Assembly: GCF_026262505.1 (NCBI RefSeq)
Contig: NC_067204.1
Span: 13,348,522-13,412,521 of the forward strand
Direction: 5' to 3'
From: Trichomonas vaginalis G3
Taxonomy: Eukaryota > Parabasalia > Trichomonadida > Trichomonadidae
Length of the DNA: 64,000 nt
The position numbers and the translations under genes are program-made. The first letter of the stretch is position 1. Every line of letters starts with the position of its first letter. Below, one piece after another: positions 50,761 through 59,499 of the stretch. Below the pieces are notes generated by a model, which saw nothing but the letters and a program-made list of their open reading frames with translations, was not told the origin of the DNA and did not search any database.

Positions 50761-51618
50761 TTACAATACAGCTATTGTAGAGTTTAACAATTGTGCTTCA
50801 ATGTATAAACAATCTTTCCCATCTGGAGGTAAGAACACTGGGCACTTATGGTCATGAGTGGAGAACATGTCTATCCAAAACTCACGATTGAAGCCAGTAA
50901 GCTTGTAATACTTAGGATTTGACAGTGGTGAAGTTCTTGTATGACCAATGAACTCATTTTCAACTCCCTTACTTAAGTTTGAATATAATATAGCTTGCTT
51001 TCTATCCCAAATGCCAGGTGTTACAATCTTTGAAAATTCATTTTTCCTCGGAAGTATTGCATCATAATTGAAAACATTCTTGAAGTCTTCATTGGGTTCA
51101 GAGATTTGAAACCTTATACGTAATGGATTTTCTTTCTTTTTAGCGACTTCATTGAATGGTGAATATATAACAAACTGACAGTCATGAGTTCCATCTTCAT
51201 TTTCATTAAATTCATAATGAAAGTCTATAAGTTGTGGCTGACTACCTTCTTCTTTCAGTTGTGCAAGAAACTCACGTAAAGGCTGTAAAGTTTGTACTTC
51301 AATATTGAACTTTTTCTCGAACATCTCATTAAATGAAATCATACATTGCAACAATGTTGTATCGTCTTTAAAGTATTTGTATATGTGAATGTTTTGGGCG
51401 CTTAAAGACTGTTCGTCATTTTCTATCTCGACTTGAAGTATAAAGTCAACCTTTCTGAAAGCACGTGTTATATACATAGATGTTATGCCAATGTACTTCT
51501 CTTCATTTATGTTCACAATCCAGTCTGTTGGAAACTTAAACGTTACTCTGTTCCCCTTTATTTTGACGTCAGGGTTTTCACTACTGAACGCAACAGATAA
51601 AGGTATTTGTCTATACAT
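50761..51618 (-). CDS. Minor capsid-like protein 3 (Maverick B)
   Basis: A 285-residue beta-rich protein, with VTFKFPTDWIVNINEEKYIG near the start and CPVFLPPDGKDCLYIEAQLL near the end. Both motifs are shared with the protein at 39451-40332, and the first also with those at 2401 and 61120. The three together look like a paralogous structural family. GTTTATTTTTATCCAAACTA precedes the ATG. Confidence 0.6.
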   Translation of the reverse strand: MYRQIPLSVAFSSENPDVKIKGNRVTFKFPTDWIVNINEEKYIGITSMYITRAFRKVDFILQVEIENDEQSLSAQNIHIYKYFKDDTTLLQCMISFNEMFEKKFNIEVQTLQPLREFLAQLKEEGSQPQLIDFHYEFNENEDGTHDCQFVIYSPFNEVAKKKENPLRIRFQISEPNEDFKNVFNYDAILPRKNEFSKIVTPGIWDRKQAILYSNLSKGVENEFIGHTRTSPLSNPKYYKLTGFNREFWIDMFSTHDHKCPVFLPPDGKDCLYIEAQLLNSTIAVL

Positions 51619-51642
51619 TTAGTTTGGATAAAAATAAACCAT

Positions 51643-51915
51643 TTACTCTTTCTTTGCTTCAGCTTCCTTTGCTTTTTGTTCTTCCTTTGCTTTTGCTTCT
51701 TCTCTAGCTTTTTTCGCCAGCAAACGTGGGTTCTTCTGTCTTCCAGCAGCTAATGCAGCTAGTTGTTTTTCACTAAGTTTTCTCTTTGGTCTCTCTGGCT
51801 TTTGTTCTGGTTTTTGTTCCTTCAGTTCGGATAAAATTTGTTCACGAATTTCTTTCTTCAATGCTTCAACATCTATGACCCCTTGGGTCTTGTCCGTAGG
51901 ATTTGACTGAGTCAT
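51643..51915 (-). CDS. Maverick B small charged coiled-coil protein
   Basis: A 90-residue protein, highly charged with Lys/Glu/Ala repeats (EEAKAKEEQKAKEAEAKKE) and a basic patch (PERPKRKLSEKQ). It may bind DNA or act as a virion linker. TTTTTTATCTACAGTCAA lies upstream. No family recognised. Confidence 0.5.
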   Translation of the reverse strand: MTQSNPTDKTQGVIDVEALKKEIREQILSELKEQKPEQKPERPKRKLSEKQLAALAAGRQKNPRLLAKKAREEAKAKEEQKAKEAEAKKE

Positions 51916-51960
51916 TTGACTGTAGATAAAAAACTAAATTAAAACTTTAACCGATGTAAA

Positions 51961-52389
51961 ATGAGCTTGTCAAAATCAGAACGAGAGTCTATTATATTAA
52001 ATGACGCCAGAGGAATACAACATCCTTTCTATTATGTAAGTCAGAGTAAAGATGGTAAAATATATGTAAGAAAAAGAAAGGTTCCATTAGCGAATACAGA
52101 GAGCGACAACATTAAGGTGCATGGCACCGAGGGCGAAGCCCATATAAAACCTTCTGTACAAACTGAGCCACCAAAAGAACAAGAAGAAAAGAAGCCAGAT
52201 GTACTTTCAATAACGAACCAAGAGCTTATTGCAAAGTTCGTGAATTTCATTGAAAAGCAAACCGAGTCAAAGAACCCTGACCCACCAGTGAAAGAAGTCG
52301 AGACAAAAGAGAATGTACAGTTCATTGAAAATGTCAAGAAACAACTTCCACCACGAATGCCAAGAAGAAGAGTGAGAATAATGAAGTAA
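51961..52389 (+). CDS. Maverick B 142-residue protein, unknown
   Basis: A basic N-terminal part with YYVSQSKDGKIYVRKRKVP, similar in style to the 81-residue protein at 54487 (GFYIHTMKDGRVQFRKIKQP), a disordered Pro/Glu middle and a basic end (PPRMPRRRVRIMK). A GC-rich hairpin word (GGTGCATGGCACC) lies in the coding sequence. It lies directly before the major capsid gene. Confidence 0.5.
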   Translation: MSLSKSERESIILNDARGIQHPFYYVSQSKDGKIYVRKRKVPLANTESDNIKVHGTEGEAHIKPSVQTEPPKEQEEKKPDVLSITNQELIAKFVNFIEKQTESKNPDPPVKEVETKENVQFIENVKKQLPPRMPRRRVRIMK

Positions 52390-52416
52390 ATAGATATTTT
52401 TATCTGAAGTAAATAC

Positions 52417-53925
52417 ATGCAGAACGAACAGTTAAACGAATTTACTCCAGCAGAGCATATTCATCAGATTCGCTCATATTTCGATATCATAGACAATGCA
52501 GTTCAAATTGGTGACACTAATAGAAAATATTCTGACGCAAAGATTCCATCACAACCTGGAACTGCTAAAGATAACACATGGGTAACATTCAATCTCTCAC
52601 CTCCTGGTGAAAATATGTTGGACCTTTACAATACATTCATTACGTATAAAATGGAAGGTCAATTTATTGTAGATAAAGAAATTGGTTCAGGTTCCAATAA
52701 AACAAACCCACCAGGATTTTGGATTGGTTTCGATGACGCTTTCTATGCAGTTGCTGGATATCAAATCCTTGCAAATGGTCGTATCGTATATTCTCAAGAC
52801 AACGCAAGAGAAGAAGCATATATAACTTCAAACTCACAAACTACCGAACAAATAAAGAAAGTCGATGTTTTCTCAAAGACTCGACATGAAGATGTATGGA
52901 GTCATTCGGGAACATGCAGAACAGGACAAATTGTTAGTGGTCCAATTACAGCAGGAAAATCATTTGATTTTAAGCTTCGTTTAAGAATTCCTGTTAGAAG
53001 ATTCCTTCCATTAGAAGCTATTCGATTTATTCCAGCTTTTGCAGGAAACATTCAGCTTAAAGTAAAGTTCAGTAGCGACGCCTTACAATGCACATCTATA
53101 TCTGTAAATGATATCATTGCTTTCAATCCAACTCTTAAAGTTGCATTTGCTTCAGATTCAAATCCACCGACAAATAAATTTGTTCCATGGAATGAACCAT
53201 TCACTATGATAACGAAGGCAGTAGAAGCTAGTGGAACAGTTACTATTACAACTGTAACCCAGCAACTATTTCGAACAAAGATGGATTTTAATGAATGTTT
53301 TATTCATCCAAAGTCATTCTCTTTAGACCCTAACATTTATACAGAACTTGTAGAACATTATACAAACGAGGCTTTATGTTTTCCTGTTAAAGTTATGGAT
53401 TGGATTCCTATGGATGGTTCATTCTCAAAGAATACAGATAGTTCAAGTGCAACATTTACAGCAGCTTATACGCCTATTAATGTTAAAAGTATTTGGGCAC
53501 TATTTAGAAAGAAAGACAACTATTATGTTAATTTTGAGAACCCTAAGTTTAAATATCTTCAGCTTTCCATGGGAGCTTATGGAAATATGCCTGCAGAACC
53601 TGAAAAATCATATGGACCTGTATTTTATGAAATGGTTGCGAACGCTTGCAATACAAACAATGATATGATAGGATTTAATGAAGATGTTATGAGGTCATTG
53701 GTGGATGATGGTAGTGTGGAACATAAATGGGATAGCTATGACAACACACATTTCTTATGTGGTTTTCCAACAGAAGTGGACTTTTGCTTCCAGCAAGGTC
53801 AAACATCTACTGCTCCAATAACATACAAATTGTCTGTTAAAGGACCTATTGAACTAGCAACTGAAAATGTACCAAAGCCACTTATTGGATTTATGAGGGA
53901 TTGTTGCTTTGCATCAGTGCAGTAA
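52417..53925 (+). CDS. Major capsid protein candidate (Maverick B)
   Basis: A 502-residue beta-rich protein of the right size for a Polinton double jelly-roll major capsid protein, and the best candidate in the element. Features are a short N-terminal arm, NTWVTFNLSPPGENMLDLYN, a long beta-rich body with a GSHSGTCRTG-like loop (HEDVWSHSGTCRTGQIVSGP), RLRIPVRRFLPLEAIRFIPA (a typical jelly-roll core strand pair), and FVPWNEPFTMITKAVEASGT leading into the second half. It starts after a TATTTTTATCTGAAGTAAA box. Fold assignment is inference from size, composition and context. Confidence 0.65.
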   Translation: MQNEQLNEFTPAEHIHQIRSYFDIIDNAVQIGDTNRKYSDAKIPSQPGTAKDNTWVTFNLSPPGENMLDLYNTFITYKMEGQFIVDKEIGSGSNKTNPPGFWIGFDDAFYAVAGYQILANGRIVYSQDNAREEAYITSNSQTTEQIKKVDVFSKTRHEDVWSHSGTCRTGQIVSGPITAGKSFDFKLRLRIPVRRFLPLEAIRFIPAFAGNIQLKVKFSSDALQCTSISVNDIIAFNPTLKVAFASDSNPPTNKFVPWNEPFTMITKAVEASGTVTITTVTQQLFRTKMDFNECFIHPKSFSLDPNIYTELVEHYTNEALCFPVKVMDWIPMDGSFSKNTDSSSATFTAAYTPINVKSIWALFRKKDNYYVNFENPKFKYLQLSMGAYGNMPAEPEKSYGPVFYEMVANACNTNNDMIGFNEDVMRSLVDDGSVEHKWDSYDNTHFLCGFPTEVDFCFQQGQTSTAPITYKLSVKGPIELATENVPKPLIGFMRDCCFASVQ

Positions 53926-54013
53926 GGAATCCCAATAATAAGATTGACGACTATAACTTAGCACGGACGACAGTGAGGAATAAAGGATGAACGTTTATTT
54001 TTAAAGCTTATAA

Positions 54014-54447
54014 ATGAGTTCTTCATCAAGCTCTCGTGAACCTTCACCATCTATGAAACAAACTTTACCAAACGATTATGGAGCACCTATTGAATATTTC
54101 TTACGAGCTGCACAATGGCAAAGAGCAGTCTCACCAAGGTTAGGTGTTCCACCAGCTCCTGTCAAAAATAGCATTTGGTCAAGTCCTTATAAAGATATGG
54201 TCTCCCACTAGGTTTGCTAGCTACAGCAGGAGCAGTATGATGTTGAAAAGAAAAAGCAAATGTTATAAATAATACTGAAGTAGCTGAAGTTAAACAAACT
54301 CCGACACCTTCGCCAAAACCTTCAATGACTCCTGAACCTATGGAAGTACAAACTCCTGTTCAAAAGTCAACTCCTAAACCGACTCCAACATTTAAACCAG
54401 AACCTACTCCTCAAATAAATCGTAAAACTCCTGCGTTTCCTTACTGA
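54014..54447 (+). CDS. Maverick B Ser/Pro-rich protein, broken
   Basis: A low-complexity protein beginning MSSSSSSREPSPSMKQTLPN, continuing in Pro/Thr/Lys-rich repeats of the TPKPTPTFKPEPTP kind. CGTTTATTTTTAAAGCTTAT lies upstream. A disordered structural or linker role is possible; the region looks broken. Confidence 0.4.
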
Positions 54448-54486
54448 AAAAATAACGTTATTTTTATTTAATATTAAAATTTTTAT

Positions 54487-54732
54487 TTGATTGAAATGAC
54501 AAATAAAGTCACTGAAGCAATGAAACAAAAGTTTTTGGTAGAATACATTAAATCAGGAACTATTCCGGAAGGTTTTTACATTCATACTATGAAGGATGGT
54601 AGAGTTCAGTTTAGAAAGATAAAGCAACCATTAGATAGAGAAGGTATATTAAGGAAGATTAAACTTCATGAGGACAACATTGCTGAACTTAGGAAGAAGT
54701 TAGAAGAGTTGGAGAAAGGAAGAGAGTTATAA
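54487..54732 (+). CDS. Maverick B 81-residue protein with C-terminal coiled coil
   Basis: MTNKVTEAMKQKFLVEYIKS is the likely start (the frame runs four codons more upstream). The domain IPEGFYIHTMKDGRVQFRKI is followed by a coiled coil (LHEDNIAELRKKLEELEKG). Its final codons lie in the right TIR. Unknown function. Confidence 0.5.
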   Translation: MIEMTNKVTEAMKQKFLVEYIKSGTIPEGFYIHTMKDGRVQFRKIKQPLDREGILRKIKLHEDNIAELRKKLEELEKGREL

Positions 54733-55401
54733 AACAATGAATTCAAGTGGGTGAAAAAACAGGTGAAAAAAGAGGTGAAATCTCACCTCTTCACCTAAAT
54801 TTATTTTTGTGCTATGTTTTCATACGTGTGGGAGTGGTGATATCATTAATTTTTAAGTTTATTTTATTATTTAGCGAGAACGTTTATTTTTATATAAATG
54901 ACAGAACAAAAGCAACTCATTCGAATTCCACAGTATAACAAACATACATTTAAACATTTATTCTTCCTTCCTGAACATAACATGTTCTTTCAAATACATC
55001 CGAGACCAGTTGACTTTTCATTGACTGTGTATAAAGATAGAAATAGTTATATCATTAAACCATACGATGACGAAGGTAAGTTATGTAAATTGTACGTTAA
55101 GAAGTTAGAGAAAGTTTATGGCTTCAAGTATGACTACAATAGGGTTAACACTGATGATGAAGATATTGAGGAAAATTTATGAGAACATTAGTGAAGTCGT
55201 TAGTGAGAACGATAGTGAGAACGTTTATTTTTACATTAGTGAGTTCGTTAGTGAAGTGGTTGGCGGCTTTGTAAATATTTAAGGTTAAGTTAGTTTTTGC
55301 GTTCGTGTTGTAAAATATACGTTACTGGTTTTGTAAATATTTAAGGTTATATTGAGTAAGGTGGAACGCAGTGCCGCCGTACCCAAGATAACCATACTAA
55401 C
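54716..55401 (-). repeat. Right terminal inverted repeat of Maverick B
   Basis: Reverse complement of 38064-38749, ending ...CCATACTAAC. Confidence 0.9.
54898..55182 (+). CDS. TIR-encoded 94-residue protein, copy 2 (Maverick B)
   Basis: Identical in residue sequence to the frame at 38283-38567 because it lies inside the inverted repeat. The TTTTTATATAA box directly before the ATG is also copied. Confidence 0.6.
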   Translation: MTEQKQLIRIPQYNKHTFKHLFFLPEHNMFFQIHPRPVDFSLTVYKDRNSYIIKPYDDEGKLCKLYVKKLEKVYGFKYDYNRVNTDDEDIEENL

Positions 55402-56231
55402 TTGTGGACAATTACAATCTTCAACCATGGTAAGTCTTTGTCAACAACATAGTCGTCATGTGAAGAACCTTTAGCTGTAGGTATGTTGACTCGGATATTG
55501 ACATTTGCCAACGGTGCAATTTTTGCCAATTGACCTCTGAGAATGTACCTTGTCTTCACACATGACTCAAGATACTTCATCTTCTCATCTGTAGCAAGAC
55601 CAGAGTTCCTGAGACATGTAAGAATGCAAGGTTCGTTGACAATTGTTTCAATTGAATTGTAAATTCCATACTTTGTCAAGTCAATGTCAGACTTATTTAT
55701 GAACGGGAAGTATCCAGCATGTTGTCTGACTGCTTGAGGGTTAGGTTGGTACCATTCGAACTTGACACTTGCAATTCCTTCAATTGCATTCAAAATGTCT
55801 GAGTCAGAGTCAACCATTTGTTCTCTCTTTGTAGTCTTGAAAGCGTCAAGAAGTTTTGCGGCTGTTTGTTCATTGCCATGTGCATAGTAAATGTGACCAT
55901 CCAAATCTGTTATGGTCAATCTGAGATTGTGTCCTTTCTTATTTCCGTCTTGAATTGCAGCAAGTACTCCCATGAAGCCTTCTTTGTTCTTTCCTTCGTC
56001 AAAGTTTACTGTAAAGGTTCGACCAGATGTAATTTGACTTCTAACTTCACGATACTTTTCATATGCATATCTTGTTCTTTCCATGGGAGCATGTGCGTCT
56101 TCACCTTTTCCTTTTTTCCTTCTCAAAGGATGCAATTGTTCGTCATGTTTCCAGTAGAATCTGGCAAAGCCGTCGTGTCCTTCTGTCATAAGACGAAATG
56201 GTGGAAGTGAGGTGAAGTCAAAAAGTGACAT
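55402..56231 (-). CDS. Element D B-family DNA polymerase, N-terminal part
   Basis: The N-terminal block of the element D polymerase, up to the point where Maverick B is inserted. It contains HAGYFPFINKSDIDLTKYGI and EPCILTCLRNSGL, matching a conserved N-terminal region of PolBs in protist and viral mobile elements (FFPY.N...IDL..YQI and NCL..AL..SG types). The first ATG at 56231 overlaps a TCACTTTTTGAC initiator; a start at the following MTEGHDGFARF is also possible. Together with the block at 36931-38063 it shows that D is a separate polymerase-coding element. Confidence 0.6.
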
Positions 56232-56235
56232 ATAT

Positions 56236-57164
56236 TTGGCCGGCTAAATTCCCCTTTAGTTTACATGTCAAAATTACAATAAATTAATTATTTTGCTTAG
56301 CAATTAGCTATGTATTAAAACTAAAATTATTACTATTCAATTCTTTACATTCAAATATTAAACAATTCAAATTTAATAACAAAGATATTACAATAAATAA
56401 AAAATGATTAAAAATGTCCCTGAAAATTTTCTGAAAGCTATCTCGTGTTTAGGTCTCAATTTTTTTAGAAATAGAAAAAGATTGGATTTAACTTTCAAAC
56501 ATTATATATAGTTTTGTATATGGAAGCCTTTAAATACAAGTTAATGATATGGAGTTGTATTGCGAGGAAGAGGGAATCAAAGAAATTGACGAAGTTCCAG
56601 AATTTTATTCAACAATTCTTAATCAATTAACAAAAACTATACCGAAACTTATCTTACCATCCAAATCAAATCACATTACATACGGAATAAACATTTAATC
56701 TTTTACCATTAAAATTATATTTATACGTTATTTAATTTTTTTACGTCTAAGTTGAATAGGATAATAGCCGAAGATATAAAGTAACTATAGTTTACAAGCT
56801 AAGGAACAAATCAGCATTGAAACTAAAAAATGCTGAAATATTATAATAAATTGAAGAAATACTGTGATAGAATACCTAGTTATACTAGATACTATTATAA
56901 TATGAATTCATTTGTATTGAATATCGATAATAAAAAATCGATGAAATATTAAAATGAGAATTGTTGTAAACAGAAATTCATCAAAAGTGACACCTCAGAA
57001 AAGCTAAAATATTGAATTTTTGGAACTTTTGATAGAGCACGTTTTTAAATATTAATTAAAGTAAATGTATATTTTGTAAAGATTCTTTTTAATAAAAAAA
57101 TAAAATTTTGAAGAAGAACACAAAATCTTCTGAAAAATAATATCACATAAACTCAGATTATTTT
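56236..57164. other. AT-rich region, mostly nothing recognised
   Basis: Between element D and the second palindrome. One 49-residue frame at 56549-56698 (MELYCEEEGIKEIDEVPEFY) has coding-like codon use and may be the remnant of a gene end. Confidence 0.4.
56549..56698 (+). pseudogene. Short gene remnant, 49 residues
   Basis: The open frame MELYCEEEGIKEIDEVPEFY...ITYGINI is amino-acid balanced, with Pro, Cys and charged residues, in contrast to the flanking AT-rich noise. It lacks an initiator. Origin unknown. Confidence 0.25.
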
Positions 57165-57567
57165 CTAATATATAACTATTTTATATAAAAATCAAATTCA
57201 ATGATCTTAAAAGCGAAGGATAAACCTCAAAATTTACGAATATAATGTGTGGGAATATAATGCTTATCTATCATAAAACCATATGAAATATCAATTTTTG
57301 CTTTACGCCTAATTTTTGACGACAATTAGCAAAAAATGTTAAATGTTAACACTCAGTCCATTTGAATATGAAAAATAAAATTGACTTTGATTAAATGTTT
57401 TTATTTATCATGCAATTCTTCTTGCGACCAAAGATTTGAATAAAATTTCAAAAAATAAGATAGCTTAAAAAATAATATACGGTAGTGTTTACTAATAGAT
57501 GAATAGTATATAAATTCTATTAAAATGGATTTGATCCAAAAAAATATAAAATCAAAAATAATTGTTA

Positions 57568-58843
57568 TACCCAGATTTTCCTTACTTTTACCACCCCTCT
57601 AAAGCTGGGGACACCGCCTATCGTTGGGAGTAGCTATTAAATAGAACCACTCAGGGTATTTTTCGAACTGCCGGTGTAGTGTAGTGGAAACATCCGACAT
57701 AATGATTCATTATGCCAAGGTTTGATTCCCATTTAGCCAATATTTTTCTTTTTTGGATCATGAATTTTTTTTGGGTCACTATAAGATTTGTTTCATGTTC
57801 TAAATCTGCTGCATATGTAATCTATTTTTATTTACCTATTTTTTAAAAATCTATTGGATTGCCAAATTTGAATATATTTAAAATCATAAAACTCCAAAAA
57901 AACTATAAATATATGTTTTATGCATAGTGCTGATACTCAAATATCAGATTACTTAGATCCATGAATAATATCCGAATTTTTTTTCTTAAAATTAAACTTC
58001 AAAACTTCTTGCAATCTTATTCTTCATCAATTGTAAATTTTTAAAACCATTTTTTAAAATAATTTTGCGTAAATTTTATTCTCATGTTGTTTTAATCGAA
58101 AATTGATACATTTTCAAAAAAATAATATTGACTTATGAAATTCATTTTTAAGGTGAAATAGTATTGTTTTTATTAAAGTATATGAATAATATATAAAAAA
58201 TTAATGAATAATATAAGCAGATTTTTAGTTTACAAAACAAATATGAGCAATGCAATTTCAAACTTTTGCTGGCAATTTCGATATTGCTCAAGTTTGTAGT
58301 ATTTGTGATACCTATAACATCGGCTTAATCAAAATTCGATTTTTCTTATGAGTTATTGAGAAAATTTGATTGCAATGAGAAGGATTTCGACGTTTTTGAT
58401 AAACTAAGAGCTGAGCTTTAGGGGTTCAGTTCATTTATGGCTGTAGTTTGATGCGTAGATCTCTTTTTTATTGTAAATTCTTTCAGCATGGAGATCGAGA
58501 ATGAATCTTTTGAGAACTTTATGAGTTTTTACACCCGTAAAGAGGTCCTTCGAGGAAAGATAGTCCAGACTACATGAAGATGTGGGTTAACCAAAAAAAT
58601 CCGATGGTTTCCCCATATTCATGTAGATCTTCGAAAAAAATGAGCACCAAAAAAGCCAAAAAATAGGCTTTTTATTGGATTTGTACACTAGATCAATAAC
58701 CTATTTAGGATCTGACACTCTTTTTAGCCAGAGATATGAGGTCCTTTCTAGGAAAACGATCTATTCATCCATAAAAAAAATGAATTATCGTTTTCCCCAG
58801 AAATTACATGGGGAGTGGTAAAAGTAAGGAAAATCTGGGTAAT
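57568..58843. mobile_element. TA-flanked MITE-like element
   Basis: Terminal inverted repeats read TACCCAGATTTTCCTTACTT and on for 27 bases, perfect at both ends. If the outer TA is the target duplication, as in Tc1/mariner elements, the TIR starts CCCAGATTTTCC. About 1.27 kb, no transposase. It contains a tRNA-like segment and two longer hairpins, at about 58570-58630 (CTACATGAAGATGTGGG paired with CCCCATATTCATGTAG) and 58750-58798. Confidence 0.65.
57671..57745 (+). other. tRNA-like sequence (possible SINE head or tRNA pseudogene)
   Basis: TAGTGTAGTGG matches an A box, and GGTTTGATTCC a B box (GGTTCGANTCC) about 42 bp later. Between them CATAA...TTATG forms a five-pair anticodon-like stem. 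The T stem and acceptor stem pair poorly, so it is not a working tRNA by eye. It may supply an internal Pol III promoter to the MITE. Confidence 0.4.
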
Positions 58844-59264
58844 TTAAATGAAGAAGTAATTTAAAACGATTTTATTTATGATCAAATTTTATATATTTTT
58901 TTGGATCAAATCCATTTTAATAGAATTTATATACTATTCATCTATTAGTAAACACTACCGTATATTATTTTTTAAGCTATCTTATTTTTTGAAATTTTAT
59001 TCAAATCTTTGGTCGCAAGAAGAATTGCATGATAAATAAAAACATTTAATCAAAGTCAATTTTATTTTTCATATTCAAATGGACTGAGTGTTAACATTTA
59101 ACATTTTTTGCTAATTGTCGTCAAAAATTAGGCGTAAAGCAAAAATTGATATTTCATATGGTTTTATGATAGATAAGCATTATATTCCCACTCATTATAT
59201 TCGTAAATTTTGAGGTTTATCCTTCGCTTTTAAGATCATTGAATTTGATTTTTATATAAAATAG

Positions 59265-59299
<35 letters not shown>

Positions 59300-59499
59300 G
59301 GTAGTGGGGCTTCCAGGCACTTCGTGCCCTCTAGCCCCGAAGATGTTTAGTATAAATGAAGTTTTTATTCGGAAAATTGTTAGTCTTCTTGGTCGAAAAC
59401 ATTATATAATGTTTCACTTTTCACAAATTATATATGTTTTCATGTTTTGTCACTTTTCTGTCACTTTTCAGGAAAAAACATTTTTATTATATATATAAA

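Larger units (their letters stand above)
38064..55401. mobile_element. Maverick/Polinton element B, complete from end to end
   Basis: A 17.3 kb element with 686-bp terminal inverted repeats (38064-38749 and 54716-55401) that are almost identical, flanked by TTGTGGA direct repeats. It encodes a packaging ATPase, major capsid candidate, three minor capsid-like proteins, fibre, integrase and protein-primed type PolB among about 18 genes. No adenain-type protease was recognised. Structure is whole, coding is broken in roughly four to eight places, mainly in the integrase/PolB segment, which also contains an assembly gap. TIR identity points to a recent insertion. It sits inside the polymerase gene of element D. 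Confidence 0.9.
34240..56235. mobile_element. Element D: small PolB/HNH element, split by Maverick B
   Basis: About 4.7 kb of D sequence lies in two blocks, 34240-38063 and 55402-56235, on either side of Maverick B. Genes are a B-family DNA polymerase (minus strand, interrupted by B), an HNH-type protein, two coiled-coil or small proteins, a small Cys-rich frame and an 85-residue protein. Its genes are closely packed and preceded by TCA(C/T)TTTTT initiators, unlike the TTTTTAT boxes of the Mavericks. Termini are approximate and no terminal repeats were seen. It could be a reduced virus-like or linear-plasmid-like element; family not recognised. Broken by one large insertion plus possible small breaks; fossil. 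Confidence 0.5.
57165..59270. mobile_element. Palindromic non-coding element with MITE-like core
   Basis: Outer inverted arms of about 400 bp (57165-57560 and 58850-59270) start ATATATAACTATTTTATATA. They enclose a core (57568-58843) with its own 27-bp perfect inverted ends. No open frame of note. Maverick C starts about 30 bp beyond the right arm, after an A-run. Non-autonomous DNA transposon origin is likely. Confidence 0.7.

Noticed and set aside
54747-54938. 63-codon frame in both TIRs of Maverick B (also 38527-38718)
   Set aside because: It overlaps the better-supported 94-residue frame and lacks a promoter box; probably a shadow.
34240-56235. Terminal inverted repeats for element D (GGGAAATTTAC near 34257 against GGGGAATTTAG near 56250)
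   Set aside because: The match is too short and gapped to separate from chance in AT-rich DNA.
57671-57745. Functional tRNA gene
   Set aside because: A and B boxes are good, but the T stem and acceptor stem do not pair; kept only as tRNA-like.
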